The notes beneath the pieces are model-generated. The model was not told where the DNA came from and searched no databases. It saw nothing but the letters and a program-made list of their open reading frames with translations. From Blautia pseudococcoides (GTDB lineage Bacteria; Bacillota; Clostridia; Lachnospirales; Lachnospiraceae), in NCBI RefSeq assembly GCF_001689125.2, contig NZ_CP015405.2, positions 4,676,501-4,740,500 on the forward strand: 64,000 bases of DNA, given 5' to 3'. The position numbers and the translations under genes are program-made. How positions within the stretch are numbered: the first letter of the stretch is position 1; every line of letters starts with the position of its first letter. Shown piece after piece: positions 17,028 through 25,997 of the stretch.

Positions 17028-18758
17028 ATGAACCACAAACAAAAAAGCGCTCCCCAGCGTCTTCTCTGGTCCCAGTTTGACGCCCTGCAGATGGGCTCAG
17101 GATGGGATGAGGAGGACATAAAAAAACCGCAGATTCTGCTGGAAGATGTCTTCGGAGACAGCCATCCCGGCAGCACCCACCTGTCCGGCCTTATGGAACA
17201 GGCAAAATACGGGGTATTTGAGAAAGGCGGCTATCCGGCTCAATATCACACTACAGATATCTGTGACGGATGTGCCCAGGGCCACGACGGCATGAATTAC
17301 ATTTTGGCTTCCCGTGAAGCCATCTGCGATATGATAGAGGTACACGGCTGCGTATACCCATGGGACGGTATGATCCTTTCCGCCTCCTGCGACAAGTCTA
17401 TTCCTGCCCAGTTAAAAGCAGCGGCCCGTCTGGATATACCCACAATCTTCATTCCGGGAGGCAGTATGCGCCCCGGCCCGGATATGACCACATCTTTGGT
17501 TGCCGGAGACATTTCTCTGCGGCAAAAACGTGAAGGGGCTGTCACAGAGCAGGAGATCAGAGATTACAAACTTACAGGCTGTCCGTCCTGTGGAGCTTGT
17601 ACCTTCCTGGGAACTGCCAGTACGATGCAGTGTATGGCGGAGGCTCTGGGCATGGCGCTTCCCGGAACTGCCGTTATGCCGGCTACCATGCGGGACATTT
17701 TCGCTTATTCCAGAAAGGCGGGACGAAAGATTATGGAGCTGGCAGAGCGTGATATTACAGCAGGAGCCATCATGACAAGAGAGGCATTTGAAAATGCCAT
17801 CATCATTCACAGTGCCATCGGAGGTTCAACCAATGCCACGATCCACCTACCTTCCATAGCAAGGGAACTGGGAATTACGCTGGAGCCGGAACTTTTCGAT
17901 GACCTGAACCACAAAGTGCCCCACATTGGCAATATCAATCCGAGCGGTCAGCACCTGACGGAATCCTTCTGGTTTGCCGGAGGAATCCCCATGGTCCAGA
18001 TATACTTAAAGGACATGCTGCATATAGATGTGATGACTGTCACAGGCAAAACGCTGGGTGAGAATCTGGAAGATTTGGAAAGAGACAATTTCTTTGCCCG
18101 TAACCTGGGTTATCTTCACAATTATGGTCTGGAACGTGACCAGGTCATTTTCCCTGTGGAGAAAGCGGAAGAAAAAGGCTCCATTGCCATCTTAAAGGGC
18201 AATCTGGCACCGGAAGGCGCAGTGATCAAATATTCGGCCTGCATCGAGACCATGCGGGAGCACATTGGCCCGGCAAAGGTATACAACCGTGAGGAAGATG
18301 CCTACCAGGCAGTTGTGGACGGACAGGTGGACCCGGGAGATATTCTTGTTATCCGCTACGAAGGACCAAGAGGAACCGGTATGCCGGAAATGCTGATGAC
18401 AACAGAAGCCATTGTATGCGATGAGCGTCTCAACGGCACAGTTGCCTTGGTAACAGACGGACGTTTCTCTGGCGCCACAAGAGGTGCCGCCATCGGCCAT
18501 GTTTCCCCGGAAGCAGCCGCAGGAGGCCCCCTGGCCTTTATAGAGACAGGAGATATACTGAAATATAGTGTACAGAACAGAAGTCTGGATGTGGTGGGGA
18601 TCCAGGGAAAAGAACTTCCCCCCAAAGAGATAGAAGCGATCCTGAAAAAACGGTCAGAGTCCGGCATTCTTCCACGTCCAAAAAGAAAAGGATTGTTTGG
18701 CCGCTATACAAGCCATGCAATATCAGCTATGAAAGGCGCGGGATACGAGGAAGTATAA
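17028..18758 (+). CDS. IlvD/Edd-family dehydratase (dihydroxy-acid dehydratase-like)
   Basis: 576 residues, the usual length for the family. Conserved blocks in order: CDGCAQGHDGMNY, SCDKSIP, GCPSCGACTFLGTASTMQ, EALGMALPG, GGSTNATIHLPSIA, GNLAPEGAVIKYSA, RYEGPRGTGMPEM and VTDGRFSGATRGAAIGHVSPE. The cysteines of these blocks should bind the Fe-S cluster. The enzyme dehydrates 2,3-dihydroxy acids to 2-keto acids, in valine/isoleucine synthesis if it is IlvD. CDGCAQGHDG and SIPAQLK differ from my memory of canonical IlvD (CDG-A-GH-GM, PGMLMA), and no ilv gene is near, so a sugar-acid dehydratase is a serious alternative. It stands alone between two terminators. Confidence 0.85.
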   Translation: MNHKQKSAPQRLLWSQFDALQMGSGWDEEDIKKPQILLEDVFGDSHPGSTHLSGLMEQAKYGVFEKGGYPAQYHTTDICDGCAQGHDGMNYILASREAICDMIEVHGCVYPWDGMILSASCDKSIPAQLKAAARLDIPTIFIPGGSMRPGPDMTTSLVAGDISLRQKREGAVTEQEIRDYKLTGCPSCGACTFLGTASTMQCMAEALGMALPGTAVMPATMRDIFAYSRKAGRKIMELAERDITAGAIMTREAFENAIIIHSAIGGSTNATIHLPSIARELGITLEPELFDDLNHKVPHIGNINPSGQHLTESFWFAGGIPMVQIYLKDMLHIDVMTVTGKTLGENLEDLERDNFFARNLGYLHNYGLERDQVIFPVEKAEEKGSIAILKGNLAPEGAVIKYSACIETMREHIGPAKVYNREEDAYQAVVDGQVDPGDILVIRYEGPRGTGMPEMLMTTEAIVCDERLNGTVALVTDGRFSGATRGAAIGHVSPEAAAGGPLAFIETGDILKYSVQNRSLDVVGIQGKELPPKEIEAILKKRSESGILPRPKRKGLFGRYTSHAISAMKGAGYEEV

Positions 18759-18793
18759 AATACGAAGAGATGTAGAAATATGGCAATATATAA

Positions 18794-18835
18794 AAATACG
18801 ACAGCAGCGGATGTACTGCCGCTGCCGCCGTATTT
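18794..18835 (-). terminator. terminator of the minus-strand molybdenum hydroxylase operon
   Basis: Read on the minus strand, a 17-bp stem beginning AAATACGGCGGCAGCGG with two G-U pairs, followed by a T-rich tail. It overlaps the stop codon of the histidine phosphatase gene. Confidence 0.75.
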
Positions 18836-19424
18836 AAAAAACAGATGGAGACACCTCCAGATATTCGCCGTAATCCAGGGAGTATTCAAATAAATGTGCA
18901 AGGGGCCTGTCCTCACACAGGCACAACAGGCTTCGTATGACCCCTATATGGGTTACAAAGAGAATCGTATCATCCGCCGCTGCATCTGCGGCAGCCTGGC
19001 GAACAAGCGCAGCAGCCCGCGTCTGGACCTCCAGGAAGGATTCCCCGCCCGGCACACAATAATCGCCCATTGCATACCCCCGTCTGTGATACTCCTGCGG
19101 GTACCTGGCTTTTATTTGGGAAAAAAGCAGATTTTCCCATTCGCCCATATGAATTTCCGCCAGATCTTCGGCAAAATAAATCCCACAATCAAAATACGGC
19201 CTCAGTATACAGGAACTCTGTACACAGCGCAGCAGAGGGCTGCTGTAAATCACTTGAGGGATATTATTCTCTTTCAGCGCCAGAGCGCCTCTTTCTATCT
19301 GCCTGCACCCGGCTGTTGACAGGGGATAATTGGTCTGCCCCACACATTTTGCCTGTCCTGAATATTTTCCGTTCCCGTACATAAAATCAGGGATACCATG
19401 CCGCATAAAAATAAGCTTCATCAC
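18834..19424 (-). CDS. histidine phosphatase family protein (phosphoglycerate mutase-like)
   Basis: 196 residues. The RHG motif is visible as MRHGIPD with the nucleophilic histidine, plus a second catalytic histidine in LFVTHIGVIRSL and VIYSSPLLRCVQS, all typical of CobC/GpmB-like phosphatases. It is the last gene of the minus-strand operon and overlaps the CoA ligase gene by 4 bp (ATGA), so it belongs to that pathway. The substrate is unknown; a CobC-like role on a nucleotide-linked cofactor intermediate would fit a molybdenum hydroxylase cassette, but this is guesswork. Confidence 0.85.
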   Translation of the reverse strand: MMKLIFMRHGIPDFMYGNGKYSGQAKCVGQTNYPLSTAGCRQIERGALALKENNIPQVIYSSPLLRCVQSSCILRPYFDCGIYFAEDLAEIHMGEWENLLFSQIKARYPQEYHRRGYAMGDYCVPGGESFLEVQTRAAALVRQAAADAAADDTILFVTHIGVIRSLLCLCEDRPLAHLFEYSLDYGEYLEVSPSVF

Positions 19425-20701
19425 TTCCCCCTTATCTTAATGCTCCTTTTTCCTGCATAAGCATTTAAAAATCTATCCACGCTGTAACAGGATACCGGTA
19501 TCTTTTCAAAAACCGGGTTTAGTCCCTGTTCAGAGACTGCTCTTTTTACCTTCATTTCAATATTTGCCTGATTTCCACGGAATCCGTCTCCCATAAATTT
19601 CAGTTTCAGGGAAAGCATTTTTTCCATCGGTTCATATTCCGCTTCATAATCAACCAGAGTATCTATGGAGAACAAGGCCTCATCCAGTTTTACGGTCAGC
19701 CCTTTCTCCTTGATCCTCCCTCCGCATTCCAGACGTTTTAATACACTTCCGCAGGCACAGAAGCCCGGAAGGAACCTGGCAAGATCTCCGGTGCGGTATC
19801 GCAGAAGAGGCATACCCCTTCGGGTAAGCGTAGTGACTGCAAGTTCACCCCACGAACCGTCTTCCAGGACCGCATGTGTGACCGGATGCAGGATCTCCGC
19901 ATAAATATCATTTTCCCGGATATGCATTCCCTTATGCACGCTGCACTCCAGGGCACATCCCAGTCCTGTCTCTGTCATGCCGAAATGATCAAATACCTCA
20001 CACCCAAGACCAGAGGAAATTCTCTCCCGTACCGGAAGCGGCAGGTGATCGGTACTTAAAAGCACGGTTTTCAAAGGCAGCTTTATATGCTGCTGCCTGC
20101 AGTATTCCGCCAGTGCCAGAAATTGAACCGGAATTCCCACGGCACAGGAGACCTGCTTTTCAAGTAAGCGCGCCGCACAGTCCTCCAGGCTGTTTATGAT
20201 TCCGAAGCCAATGGGATATGCGCCCAGCCGCCCAAGCCCCTGCATGAGTAAATCCCCCACGCTTCCTTTCTTTTCAAAGGGAAGGAATACCATCACGGTT
20301 TCCCCTGCTTTCGTCAGTTCAGCCATTCCGTGATGAAAAAAATCCACGGTCAGTTCCTGGTCAGAAGCTGTATAAAAAATGCGTTTAGGCAGCCCCTCCG
20401 TGCCCGAAGTCCGCAAAGTGACCACCCGGCTGATCTCCCCCTGTGAAACACACAGCATGGACAGTCCGGCGTCAGTCAAATCCTTTCCGTCCATTGTGGG
20501 AAACGATGTGAACGCCTCCAGGGATTTTGGCGGAGGGAAACCGGTCAGTTTTTTTCTGTACCATTGGCTGTTCTCCCCCGCAAAGGAAAGCAGGGCACGT
20601 ATTCTTTCCAGATGCCAGCTATTTAATTCCTTTCGGGAAGAAAGGGTGATGTTTTCTTTTTTCTCTATCCAGTCATCTAACACACATGTTTTTATCGGCA
20701 T
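19421..20701 (-). CDS. AMP-dependent CoA ligase (phenylacetate-CoA ligase-like, DVU_1553-type)
   Basis: 426 residues from ATG 20701, where AAAGGAAAC lies just upstream; an earlier in-frame ATG at 20719 lies inside the preceding gene. The adenylate-forming motifs are present: TLRTSGTEGLPKR (P-loop), DHFGMTETGLGCALE (A5) and LLRYRTGDLARF (A7), then a small C-terminal domain ending around SIKIRGK. This arrangement resembles PaaK. The family is recalled as DVU_1553, which travels with molybdenum hydroxylase maturation genes; every other expected partner is also here. It probably activates a carboxylate as acyl-CoA. The substrate cannot be read from sequence. Confidence 0.85.
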   Translation of the reverse strand: MPIKTCVLDDWIEKKENITLSSRKELNSWHLERIRALLSFAGENSQWYRKKLTGFPPPKSLEAFTSFPTMDGKDLTDAGLSMLCVSQGEISRVVTLRTSGTEGLPKRIFYTASDQELTVDFFHHGMAELTKAGETVMVFLPFEKKGSVGDLLMQGLGRLGAYPIGFGIINSLEDCAARLLEKQVSCAVGIPVQFLALAEYCRQQHIKLPLKTVLLSTDHLPLPVRERISSGLGCEVFDHFGMTETGLGCALECSVHKGMHIRENDIYAEILHPVTHAVLEDGSWGELAVTTLTRRGMPLLRYRTGDLARFLPGFCACGSVLKRLECGGRIKEKGLTVKLDEALFSIDTLVDYEAEYEPMEKMLSLKLKFMGDGFRGNQANIEMKVKRAVSEQGLNPVFEKIPVSCYSVDRFLNAYAGKRSIKIRGK

Positions 20702-20702
20702 T

Positions 20703-22736
20703 TTAGTTTCCTTTCTCATGCCCCCTATATTTACAGGTCCCGTCCTGTGCAGTCAGATTATAGGCGCAAAATGGAATCAGACGAACCGGTTCTTCCCCTG
20801 TGACCACATGGATATAGCACTCCTTTAACCGATCCAGGTCCAGAGTCCAGGCATCCATAAACCCCATGGCCGATACTGCAAGGGTATCATGTTCCAGGCG
20901 TTCCAGAAAGTCATCAAGTGAACTGGTGTCACAGCAGGCCGGTCTACTGTGAAACGGTGAATCAGAACAGCGGTATGGTTCAGGGGGAGCTGCCCACTGC
21001 CTTGCTACAAATTCCCTGGCTTTCCGGGAAGCGTCCTCCGTGCCGCATCCACAGGTCTTTTCCTTACCCCATGTCTGCAGGGTTCCATCCTTTTGGAGAA
21101 CGAAATTGCCGCTGAAGGAGCAGTAAGGATTCTCCGCATTTCCCGGTGAAAAATGTTCTGCCTTCATCTTTCCCCCGGTCTGGGTCTCGATGGCCCGAAG
21201 CAGGTCAGGCAGGGTAAAATGCTTCTTGGAAAGCCTTGGATCATATCTGCCGAACTGGCTGGCAGGCTGAAAGTGTACGCCTCTCACAGCCGGCATATGT
21301 TCCAGCGCGAAATTAAGGATATCCCCCACCTCCCCGTCATTGATCCCCGGAACAATTACAGGGACCAGTACAACCCCCACATGGGCACGTACACAGGCCG
21401 CAATGGCATCCATTTTTTCCTTCAGGAGTTCCCGGCCCCGAAGTGCTCTGTACGTCTCCTCCCTCAGTCCGTCAAACTGCAGAAACACACAGTCAAGTCC
21501 TGCATCTGCCAGCTCTTTCAAATAAGCAAAATCTTTTCCGATCCGGATTCCGTTTGTATTAAGTTGGAAAAATGGAAATCCTGTCTCCTTACCCATACGG
21601 ATAATATCTGCCAGGTCATTGCGCATAGTAGGTTCCCCACCGGAAAGCTGGATATTAAAGGGTCCGCCCATGCCCATCATGGCCTCAAAACGGTGCCGGA
21701 TATTTTCCAGGTCAGGTTCATTTTTGGACCCTGCCGTTTGCGCATCTGTTTCTGCCTGGGAGGAGGCAAAGCATACAGGACATACCAGGTTACAGCGGCT
21801 TGTCACCTCCAGCAGCACACAGCAGGTACGCTGTCTGTGCTGGGGGCAGAGCCCGCAGTCATCGGGACATCCTCTGTCTGCTTTAACAGCAGGTGCCACG
21901 GGGGATACAAAACAGCGTTCCCTGTCAAATGTCTCATAGGCAGGGGCACCATTCCAGATAAGCGCGCGGAAATCACCATGTTCCGGGCAGGATTTTTCCA
22001 GAAATACCTGATTCCCTGCCCGCACCTTCCGGGCTTCCACCTTTTTGAGACAGACAGGGCAGACACTCTCCGTATATCCCAGAATACCCTGTTTAAACGC
22101 ATTAGAGCTGCTGCAGCATTCCGCAGTATTATCACAGCATTCCGCAGTCCCATTACAACATTCTGCAGTATTATCACAGCATTCCGCAGTATTATCACAG
22201 CATTCCGCAGTCCCATTACAACATTCTGCAGTATTATCACAGCATTCCGCAGTCCCATTACAACATTCCGCAGTATTATCACAGCAATCCGCAGTCCTAT
22301 TACAGCATTCCGCAGTATTATCACAGCATTCCGCAGTCCTATTACAACATTCCGCAGTCCTATTACAACATTCCGCAGTCCTATCACAGCATTTCGCAGT
22401 CCCGCCACAGCATTCCCCTAAGCCATCACAACCTTCCGCAGAATCCTCACAACCACACAGCCGTTTTTCAAAGTCCATCTTCAATTCCTCCCAGTCATCC
22501 CCGGAAAATCCGGCCTTAATGATAGTTTCATTGAGGATCCCCTTCACCTGGATCCCTTGGTCTGTGTCCAGCATGAAGAACGGCCTCCTGAAATCTCTGC
22601 GCACCTTCATCCTCCCCCATCCGGACAGAAGATGTAAGAGACGGTCATCCACAGGGGAGGAAAGCGTATAGGCATAAGAGCTGGCATTTGCAAAGCAGTT
22701 ATCTGCCTTTTGGCAGTCCAGTATTTTAATTCCCAT
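20703..22736 (-). CDS. radical SAM protein (TrsS-like) with Cys-Cys heptad repeat insertion
   Basis: 677 residues. After an N-terminal domain of about 100 residues comes an insert of fourteen tandem heptads of the form CC[DN]xTAE plus a final CC (109-208), about 30 cysteines. Then a Cys-rich preamble (CPVCLKKVEARKV, FLEKSCPEHGDF) typical of the tetraether-synthase-like/TrsS radical SAM group. The [4Fe-4S]-SAM motif is Cys315, Cys319 and Cys322 in RCNLVCPVCF, followed by IQLSGGEPTMR. Additional cysteines at the C-terminus (KTCGCG, HSRPACCD) may bind auxiliary clusters. It overlaps the aminotransferase gene by 11 bp. A role in maturing the molybdenum hydroxylase cofactor is inferred from context. 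Confidence 0.88.
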   Translation of the reverse strand: MGIKILDCQKADNCFANASSYAYTLSSPVDDRLLHLLSGWGRMKVRRDFRRPFFMLDTDQGIQVKGILNETIIKAGFSGDDWEELKMDFEKRLCGCEDSAEGCDGLGECCGGTAKCCDRTAECCNRTAECCNRTAECCDNTAECCNRTADCCDNTAECCNGTAECCDNTAECCNGTAECCDNTAECCDNTAECCNGTAECCDNTAECCSSSNAFKQGILGYTESVCPVCLKKVEARKVRAGNQVFLEKSCPEHGDFRALIWNGAPAYETFDRERCFVSPVAPAVKADRGCPDDCGLCPQHRQRTCCVLLEVTSRCNLVCPVCFASSQAETDAQTAGSKNEPDLENIRHRFEAMMGMGGPFNIQLSGGEPTMRNDLADIIRMGKETGFPFFQLNTNGIRIGKDFAYLKELADAGLDCVFLQFDGLREETYRALRGRELLKEKMDAIAACVRAHVGVVLVPVIVPGINDGEVGDILNFALEHMPAVRGVHFQPASQFGRYDPRLSKKHFTLPDLLRAIETQTGGKMKAEHFSPGNAENPYCSFSGNFVLQKDGTLQTWGKEKTCGCGTEDASRKAREFVARQWAAPPEPYRCSDSPFHSRPACCDTSSLDDFLERLEHDTLAVSAMGFMDAWTLDLDRLKECYIHVVTGEEPVRLIPFCAYNLTAQDGTCKYRGHEKGN
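22113..22412 (-). repeat. 21-bp coding minisatellite (Cys-Cys heptads)
   Basis: About 14.3 copies of a 21-bp unit, each encoding CC[DN][NRG]TAE, in frame inside the radical SAM gene. Copies alternate mainly between CCDNTAE and CCNGTAE or CCNRTAE, which points to recent unequal duplication. Copy number is likely to vary between strains. Confidence 0.92.
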
Positions 22737-23850
22737 TGAAAATCTCCTTTAACACCCCTATGACCTCCTGAACCTCCATCAGAGAAGTAAATCTGGACAG
22801 GCTGAACCGCACCGTCCCATCCCTTCCCGCCCCTATACAGGGAAAAATATGAGGGGCACAGTGAAGTCCGGTGCGGCAGATAATGTCAAAGCTGCCGCTT
22901 AACATATCCCCAATATCAGCAGGCGAATAGTCGGGTGAAGTAAAAGTTACCACAGGCGTGCGGGTCCCGGATACCGGAACTACAGAACATCCAAGCCCTT
23001 TCAGCGTGTCTTCCAGCATATAAGAATAGTCCAGTATCTGCCCCGGATTGAAGGGATGTTCTTCTGCCCAAGCAAGCATTTCCCCCAGCACTTCCATGCC
23101 CTGTTCATTCTGGGTGCCTGCCTCCAGCCGGGTGGGATATTCCTCCGGCATTTCATCCCGATCCGAATGGATGCCAGTGCCCCCTGTATAGACAGGCTGA
23201 AGGGCTGTATCATGGGAGACATACAGCGCTCCGGTACCCTGAGGTCCCAGAAGATATTTATGTCCTGTGAGCGCAGCCATATCCACACCCCATAAGGCAG
23301 GCATGACCGGTATCAGCCCGGCTGTCTGTGCTGCGTCCAAGAAGACCGCGGCCCCCGCTTTTTTGGCTTCCCCGGCAATAACGGGAATATCATTCACGGC
23401 TCCGGTCACATTGGAGGCGTGGGTGATCACCACCATACGGGGATGAAGGGTTTTCAGGGCCTCACGGTATACTGCCAAATCCAGACGTCCGCTTCTGTCT
23501 GTATCCAGCTCATAATAACGGATGAGGCCCTTTTTCTGCAGAAAATAAAGAGGACGCAGCACAGAGTTATGTTCAGCCCGGCTTGTCAGAACCACATCAC
23601 CCGGCGTCCAGGGGAAACCCAGCAGCCCCATATTCAGCGCGTGAGTGGCATTCAGTGTATATATAATTTGTCTGCTGTCATCAATACCCAGGATCTTTGC
23701 CAGACGCTGGCGGCATGACGTATTTTCTTTTCCCTCACGGTATGTGGAACGGATTCCGTGCCCCGGTATTTTTCCTGCGGTCCTGGCCCAGGCGTCTGCG
23801 TATGCAGGCGGTTTTGGAAAAGAGGTTGCAGAGTTGTTCAGATAGATCAT
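22726..23850 (-). CDS. class V aminotransferase / cysteine desulfurase-like PLP enzyme
   Basis: 374 residues. NifS/CsdB-like signatures: YLNNSATSFPKPPAY at the start, TLNATHALNM, the pocket aspartate in VFLDAAQTAGLIPV, and the PLP lysine in ALTGHKYLLGPQGTGALYV. The candidate active-site cysteine lies in CRTGLHCAPH, as in IscS-like enzymes with the RTGLHCAP motif. It would release sulfur (or selenium) from (seleno)cysteine. It overlaps both neighbours by 4-11 bp. The terminal sulfido ligand of molybdenum hydroxylases is supplied by such an enzyme, so the context strongly suggests a cofactor sulfuration or selenation role. Confidence 0.88.
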   Translation of the reverse strand: MIYLNNSATSFPKPPAYADAWARTAGKIPGHGIRSTYREGKENTSCRQRLAKILGIDDSRQIIYTLNATHALNMGLLGFPWTPGDVVLTSRAEHNSVLRPLYFLQKKGLIRYYELDTDRSGRLDLAVYREALKTLHPRMVVITHASNVTGAVNDIPVIAGEAKKAGAAVFLDAAQTAGLIPVMPALWGVDMAALTGHKYLLGPQGTGALYVSHDTALQPVYTGGTGIHSDRDEMPEEYPTRLEAGTQNEQGMEVLGEMLAWAEEHPFNPGQILDYSYMLEDTLKGLGCSVVPVSGTRTPVVTFTSPDYSPADIGDMLSGSFDIICRTGLHCAPHIFPCIGAGRDGTVRFSLSRFTSLMEVQEVIGVLKEIFNGN

Positions 23851-24965
23851 GGCTTTTCACCCCTTATCAATTTATACAGATGTTCCGCGGTTTTCCTGTC
23901 TCTTTCCAGACATTCCAGTGCCTCCGTATTTCCTGTAAATCCTGCCTTCTTCTGCAGGAAACGTTCCGCAAGACTAACGCTTTGGTCCTCGGTCACCAGC
24001 CGGTCAGCCAGATAGAGCAGGGTGGTTTCATTCACAGTGTCCAGAAAATGCGTGGGAAGCTGTTTGTGGTACCGCACACATCCGGCCACGCCGCAGTATC
24101 CCATAAGTTCCAGCATATCAGCAGCGGCTTTGGCATGGTGTGGCTGTGTTTTCAGCATATCATGCAGAAGTGCCGCCCTTGACAGTACTGTAATATCTAT
24201 AAGGCGGCTGTTCCGGCTGTCGTGTCGGGCTTCAAATGCTTCTGCAAGTTTCAGCGCTGTTTTCTCCACTGCTCTGCAGTGCGCCCGGACCCGGGATGGC
24301 GTCTTCACGTAATCCCATATATCCTCACACACCTGGACGCTGGGAACTGCCCTGTTCTTTACGGCAGCCTTCAGGCGTTCATAGTCCTTGGGCAGGTCTG
24401 CATCTTCCAGGATTTCCGGGTCAGGTACTTCAAGGATTTCTGTGTCATCCTGAAACATCTCCAGCACACCGCGCATCCCCTTATCCCCTCTGTAGTGGGT
24501 CAGGGCCTCCATGACAGGCCTGGTAAAAAGGGGCGGGTGCCCGCATTCCCCATGATAAGCAGGCAGCAGAACAGAAGATGGAAATGCCCTGTGATGTGCA
24601 ATGAGTTCCTGTACGGTAAAAGGGGACACAAGCGCCACATCAGCAGGGCATAGAAATACGGCATCGGCCCGGGGCGGGACGGACTGCAGTCCAAGACGAA
24701 TGGATTCCAGCATATCCGTCTCGTCATAGGCATTATTTTCCACAATAAGAACACCGGATTTTTTCAGAATGGGAATCATCTTTTGTTTCCGGTATCCCAC
24801 AACAGTTATAATATTATGCAGCCCCGCATCCTGAAAATTCTTCAGGGTGGACTCCAGAATACACATGTCATGCAGCGGCAGCAGCGGCTTAAACTGCTTC
24901 ATGCGCCGGGAACATCCGGCAGCCGCGATCAGTACATAAATATTTTCGTATTTTTTCTCACTCAA
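23847..24965 (-). CDS. MobA/MocA-like NTP transferase fused to HD domain (DVU_1551-type)
   Basis: 372 residues. Residues about 8-200 are a MobA-like nucleotidyltransferase: LIAAAGCSRRMKQFKPLLPL is the nucleotide-binding loop, and FLCPADVALVSP the metal-binding Asp block. MocA proteins of this kind attach CMP or GMP to molybdopterin. Residues about 225-370 contain an HD-type phosphohydrolase core (ALLHDMLK with VRYHKQLPTHF). The two activities in one chain suggest both building and hydrolysing or sensing a nucleotide intermediate. Overlaps of 4 bp on both sides place it firmly in the operon. Confidence 0.88.
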   Translation of the reverse strand: MSEKKYENIYVLIAAAGCSRRMKQFKPLLPLHDMCILESTLKNFQDAGLHNIITVVGYRKQKMIPILKKSGVLIVENNAYDETDMLESIRLGLQSVPPRADAVFLCPADVALVSPFTVQELIAHHRAFPSSVLLPAYHGECGHPPLFTRPVMEALTHYRGDKGMRGVLEMFQDDTEILEVPDPEILEDADLPKDYERLKAAVKNRAVPSVQVCEDIWDYVKTPSRVRAHCRAVEKTALKLAEAFEARHDSRNSRLIDITVLSRAALLHDMLKTQPHHAKAAADMLELMGYCGVAGCVRYHKQLPTHFLDTVNETTLLYLADRLVTEDQSVSLAERFLQKKAGFTGNTEALECLERDRKTAEHLYKLIRGEKP

Positions 24966-25390
24966 TCAATCACACCATTCTCGCTTAAAAGTGTCGTCAA
25001 TTTTTCCTGGCACGCTTCCAGTATGGGAAGGCATACAGCAAAAGTTTTGGAGAAATCTTCTCCCAGTATGGAGCGACAGTCTGTGTGCCCCTCCAAAGTG
25101 CCGTACTGCTCCTGAAACCAGTTTACATAATCCTTTACAATCTGTGTAAACCGATTATGTTCCATCTCCTCCGTGCTTCCTCTTCCGGCAAAATATCCCA
25201 GTACGCAGCAGCCTCCGGTCAGTGCGCCGCATTCCTTCCGGCAGTGCCCCATTCCTCCTGTAAGGCCGCTCATTGCCCGTACCAGGTCAGGGTTTTCACA
25301 GCCGTCCGCTTCCAGGGCCAGCAGCATGAGGATCTGGCTGCACTCAAAGCCCTGCATTCCTAACTCCATCAGATATTCTCTGAGTTCCAT
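24962..25390 (-). CDS. C-GCAxxG-C-C family protein (DVU_1555-type)
   Basis: 142 residues if started at ATG 25390 (MELREYLMELGMQ); an upstream ATG at 25429 would increase overlap with the methyltransferase gene to 86 bp. The family motif is visible as GFECSQ, then CGALTGGCCVLGYFAGRG and a later DCRSILGED. These cysteines are thought to bind a metal or take part in redox chemistry. Family members often accompany redox enzymes. The gene overlaps the methyltransferase gene upstream and, by 4 bp, the NTP transferase gene downstream. Confidence 0.85.
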   Translation of the reverse strand: MELREYLMELGMQGFECSQILMLLALEADGCENPDLVRAMSGLTGGMGHCRKECGALTGGCCVLGYFAGRGSTEEMEHNRFTQIVKDYVNWFQEQYGTLEGHTDCRSILGEDFSKTFAVCLPILEACQEKLTTLLSENGVID

Positions 25391-25997
25391 TAAAGTATCC
25401 TGCCCCCTTTCTCTTTCGCAGTATTGCATAGTAGTAAGTCAGATCATCGGGAGAGATCCGCCGGCCCCCAAGACAGAGGGGCGGACAGGCTCGTTCATGT
25501 TTCCATATCCACTCACTGATGTAATTTCTCAGACAAGGCGTTGCGTTTTCCAGATACAAAAGCTCAAGATCGTACTTCTCAGGCCAGGAAGGCCGGCACC
25601 CGAGTTCAAAGAGATCGGATACCAGAAAGATGCCTCCAGGCTTCAAGATCCGCAGGACCTCAGGCAGCACCTCGTCGGTTCCGGTTACGGATAAGGTGCA
25701 TTCCGCCAGGACTCCCTGAAAACTTTCTTCCTCCCATGGGAGCAGGGACGCGTCCCCTCTTACCAGATGGGATTGATTTAGATCAGCGCTTAGATCAATG
25801 CCCTCTGCGTTAAAGTCCATGCCGCGGAGCAGTCTTACTGTCTCCCCGCTGCCGCATCCCAGATCCAGAAGCCGGCAGTGGTTAGCCAGCCACCCTCCCT
25901 GGAGCGCTTTTTGTATCATTCTTTTGGTCAGCATCTTACCTCCCGGATGGGAGGCCGCCTGGTCTGCCCAGATGTCATTTTCCTTTAATTCTGTCAT
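25344..25997 (-). CDS. SAM-dependent methyltransferase (DVU_1556-type / TrsM-like)
   Basis: 217 residues. Class I methyltransferase motifs: LLDLGCGSGETVRLL (motif I), AEGIDLSADL (motif II), VLAECTLSVTG and LKPGGIFLVSDLFE (motif IV-V region). The C-terminal third (EKYDLELLYLENATPCLRNYISEWIW) is not part of the core and may bind the substrate. It starts within the last codons of the small redox gene (4-bp overlap). In this gene set the methyltransferase is always beside the radical SAM and redox protein as I recall it, so a shared pathway is likely; the substrate is unknown. Confidence 0.85.
   Translation of the reverse strand: MTELKENDIWADQAASHPGGKMLTKRMIQKALQGGWLANHCRLLDLGCGSGETVRLLRGMDFNAEGIDLSADLNQSHLVRGDASLLPWEEESFQGVLAECTLSVTGTDEVLPEVLRILKPGGIFLVSDLFELGCRPSWPEKYDLELLYLENATPCLRNYISEWIWKHERACPPLCLGGRRISPDDLTYYYAILRKRKGAGYFNGTQRISDGVRNAGL

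Noticed and set aside
22113..22412. Tandem repeats considered as a CRISPR array
   Set aside because: Units are contiguous 21-mers without unique spacers and stay in frame within a protein.
21153..22421. Long plus-strand open frame of about 420 codons opposite the radical SAM gene
   Set aside because: It arises because the 21-bp repeat is free of stops in several frames; it has no ribosome site, and the minus-strand frame carries all the family motifs.
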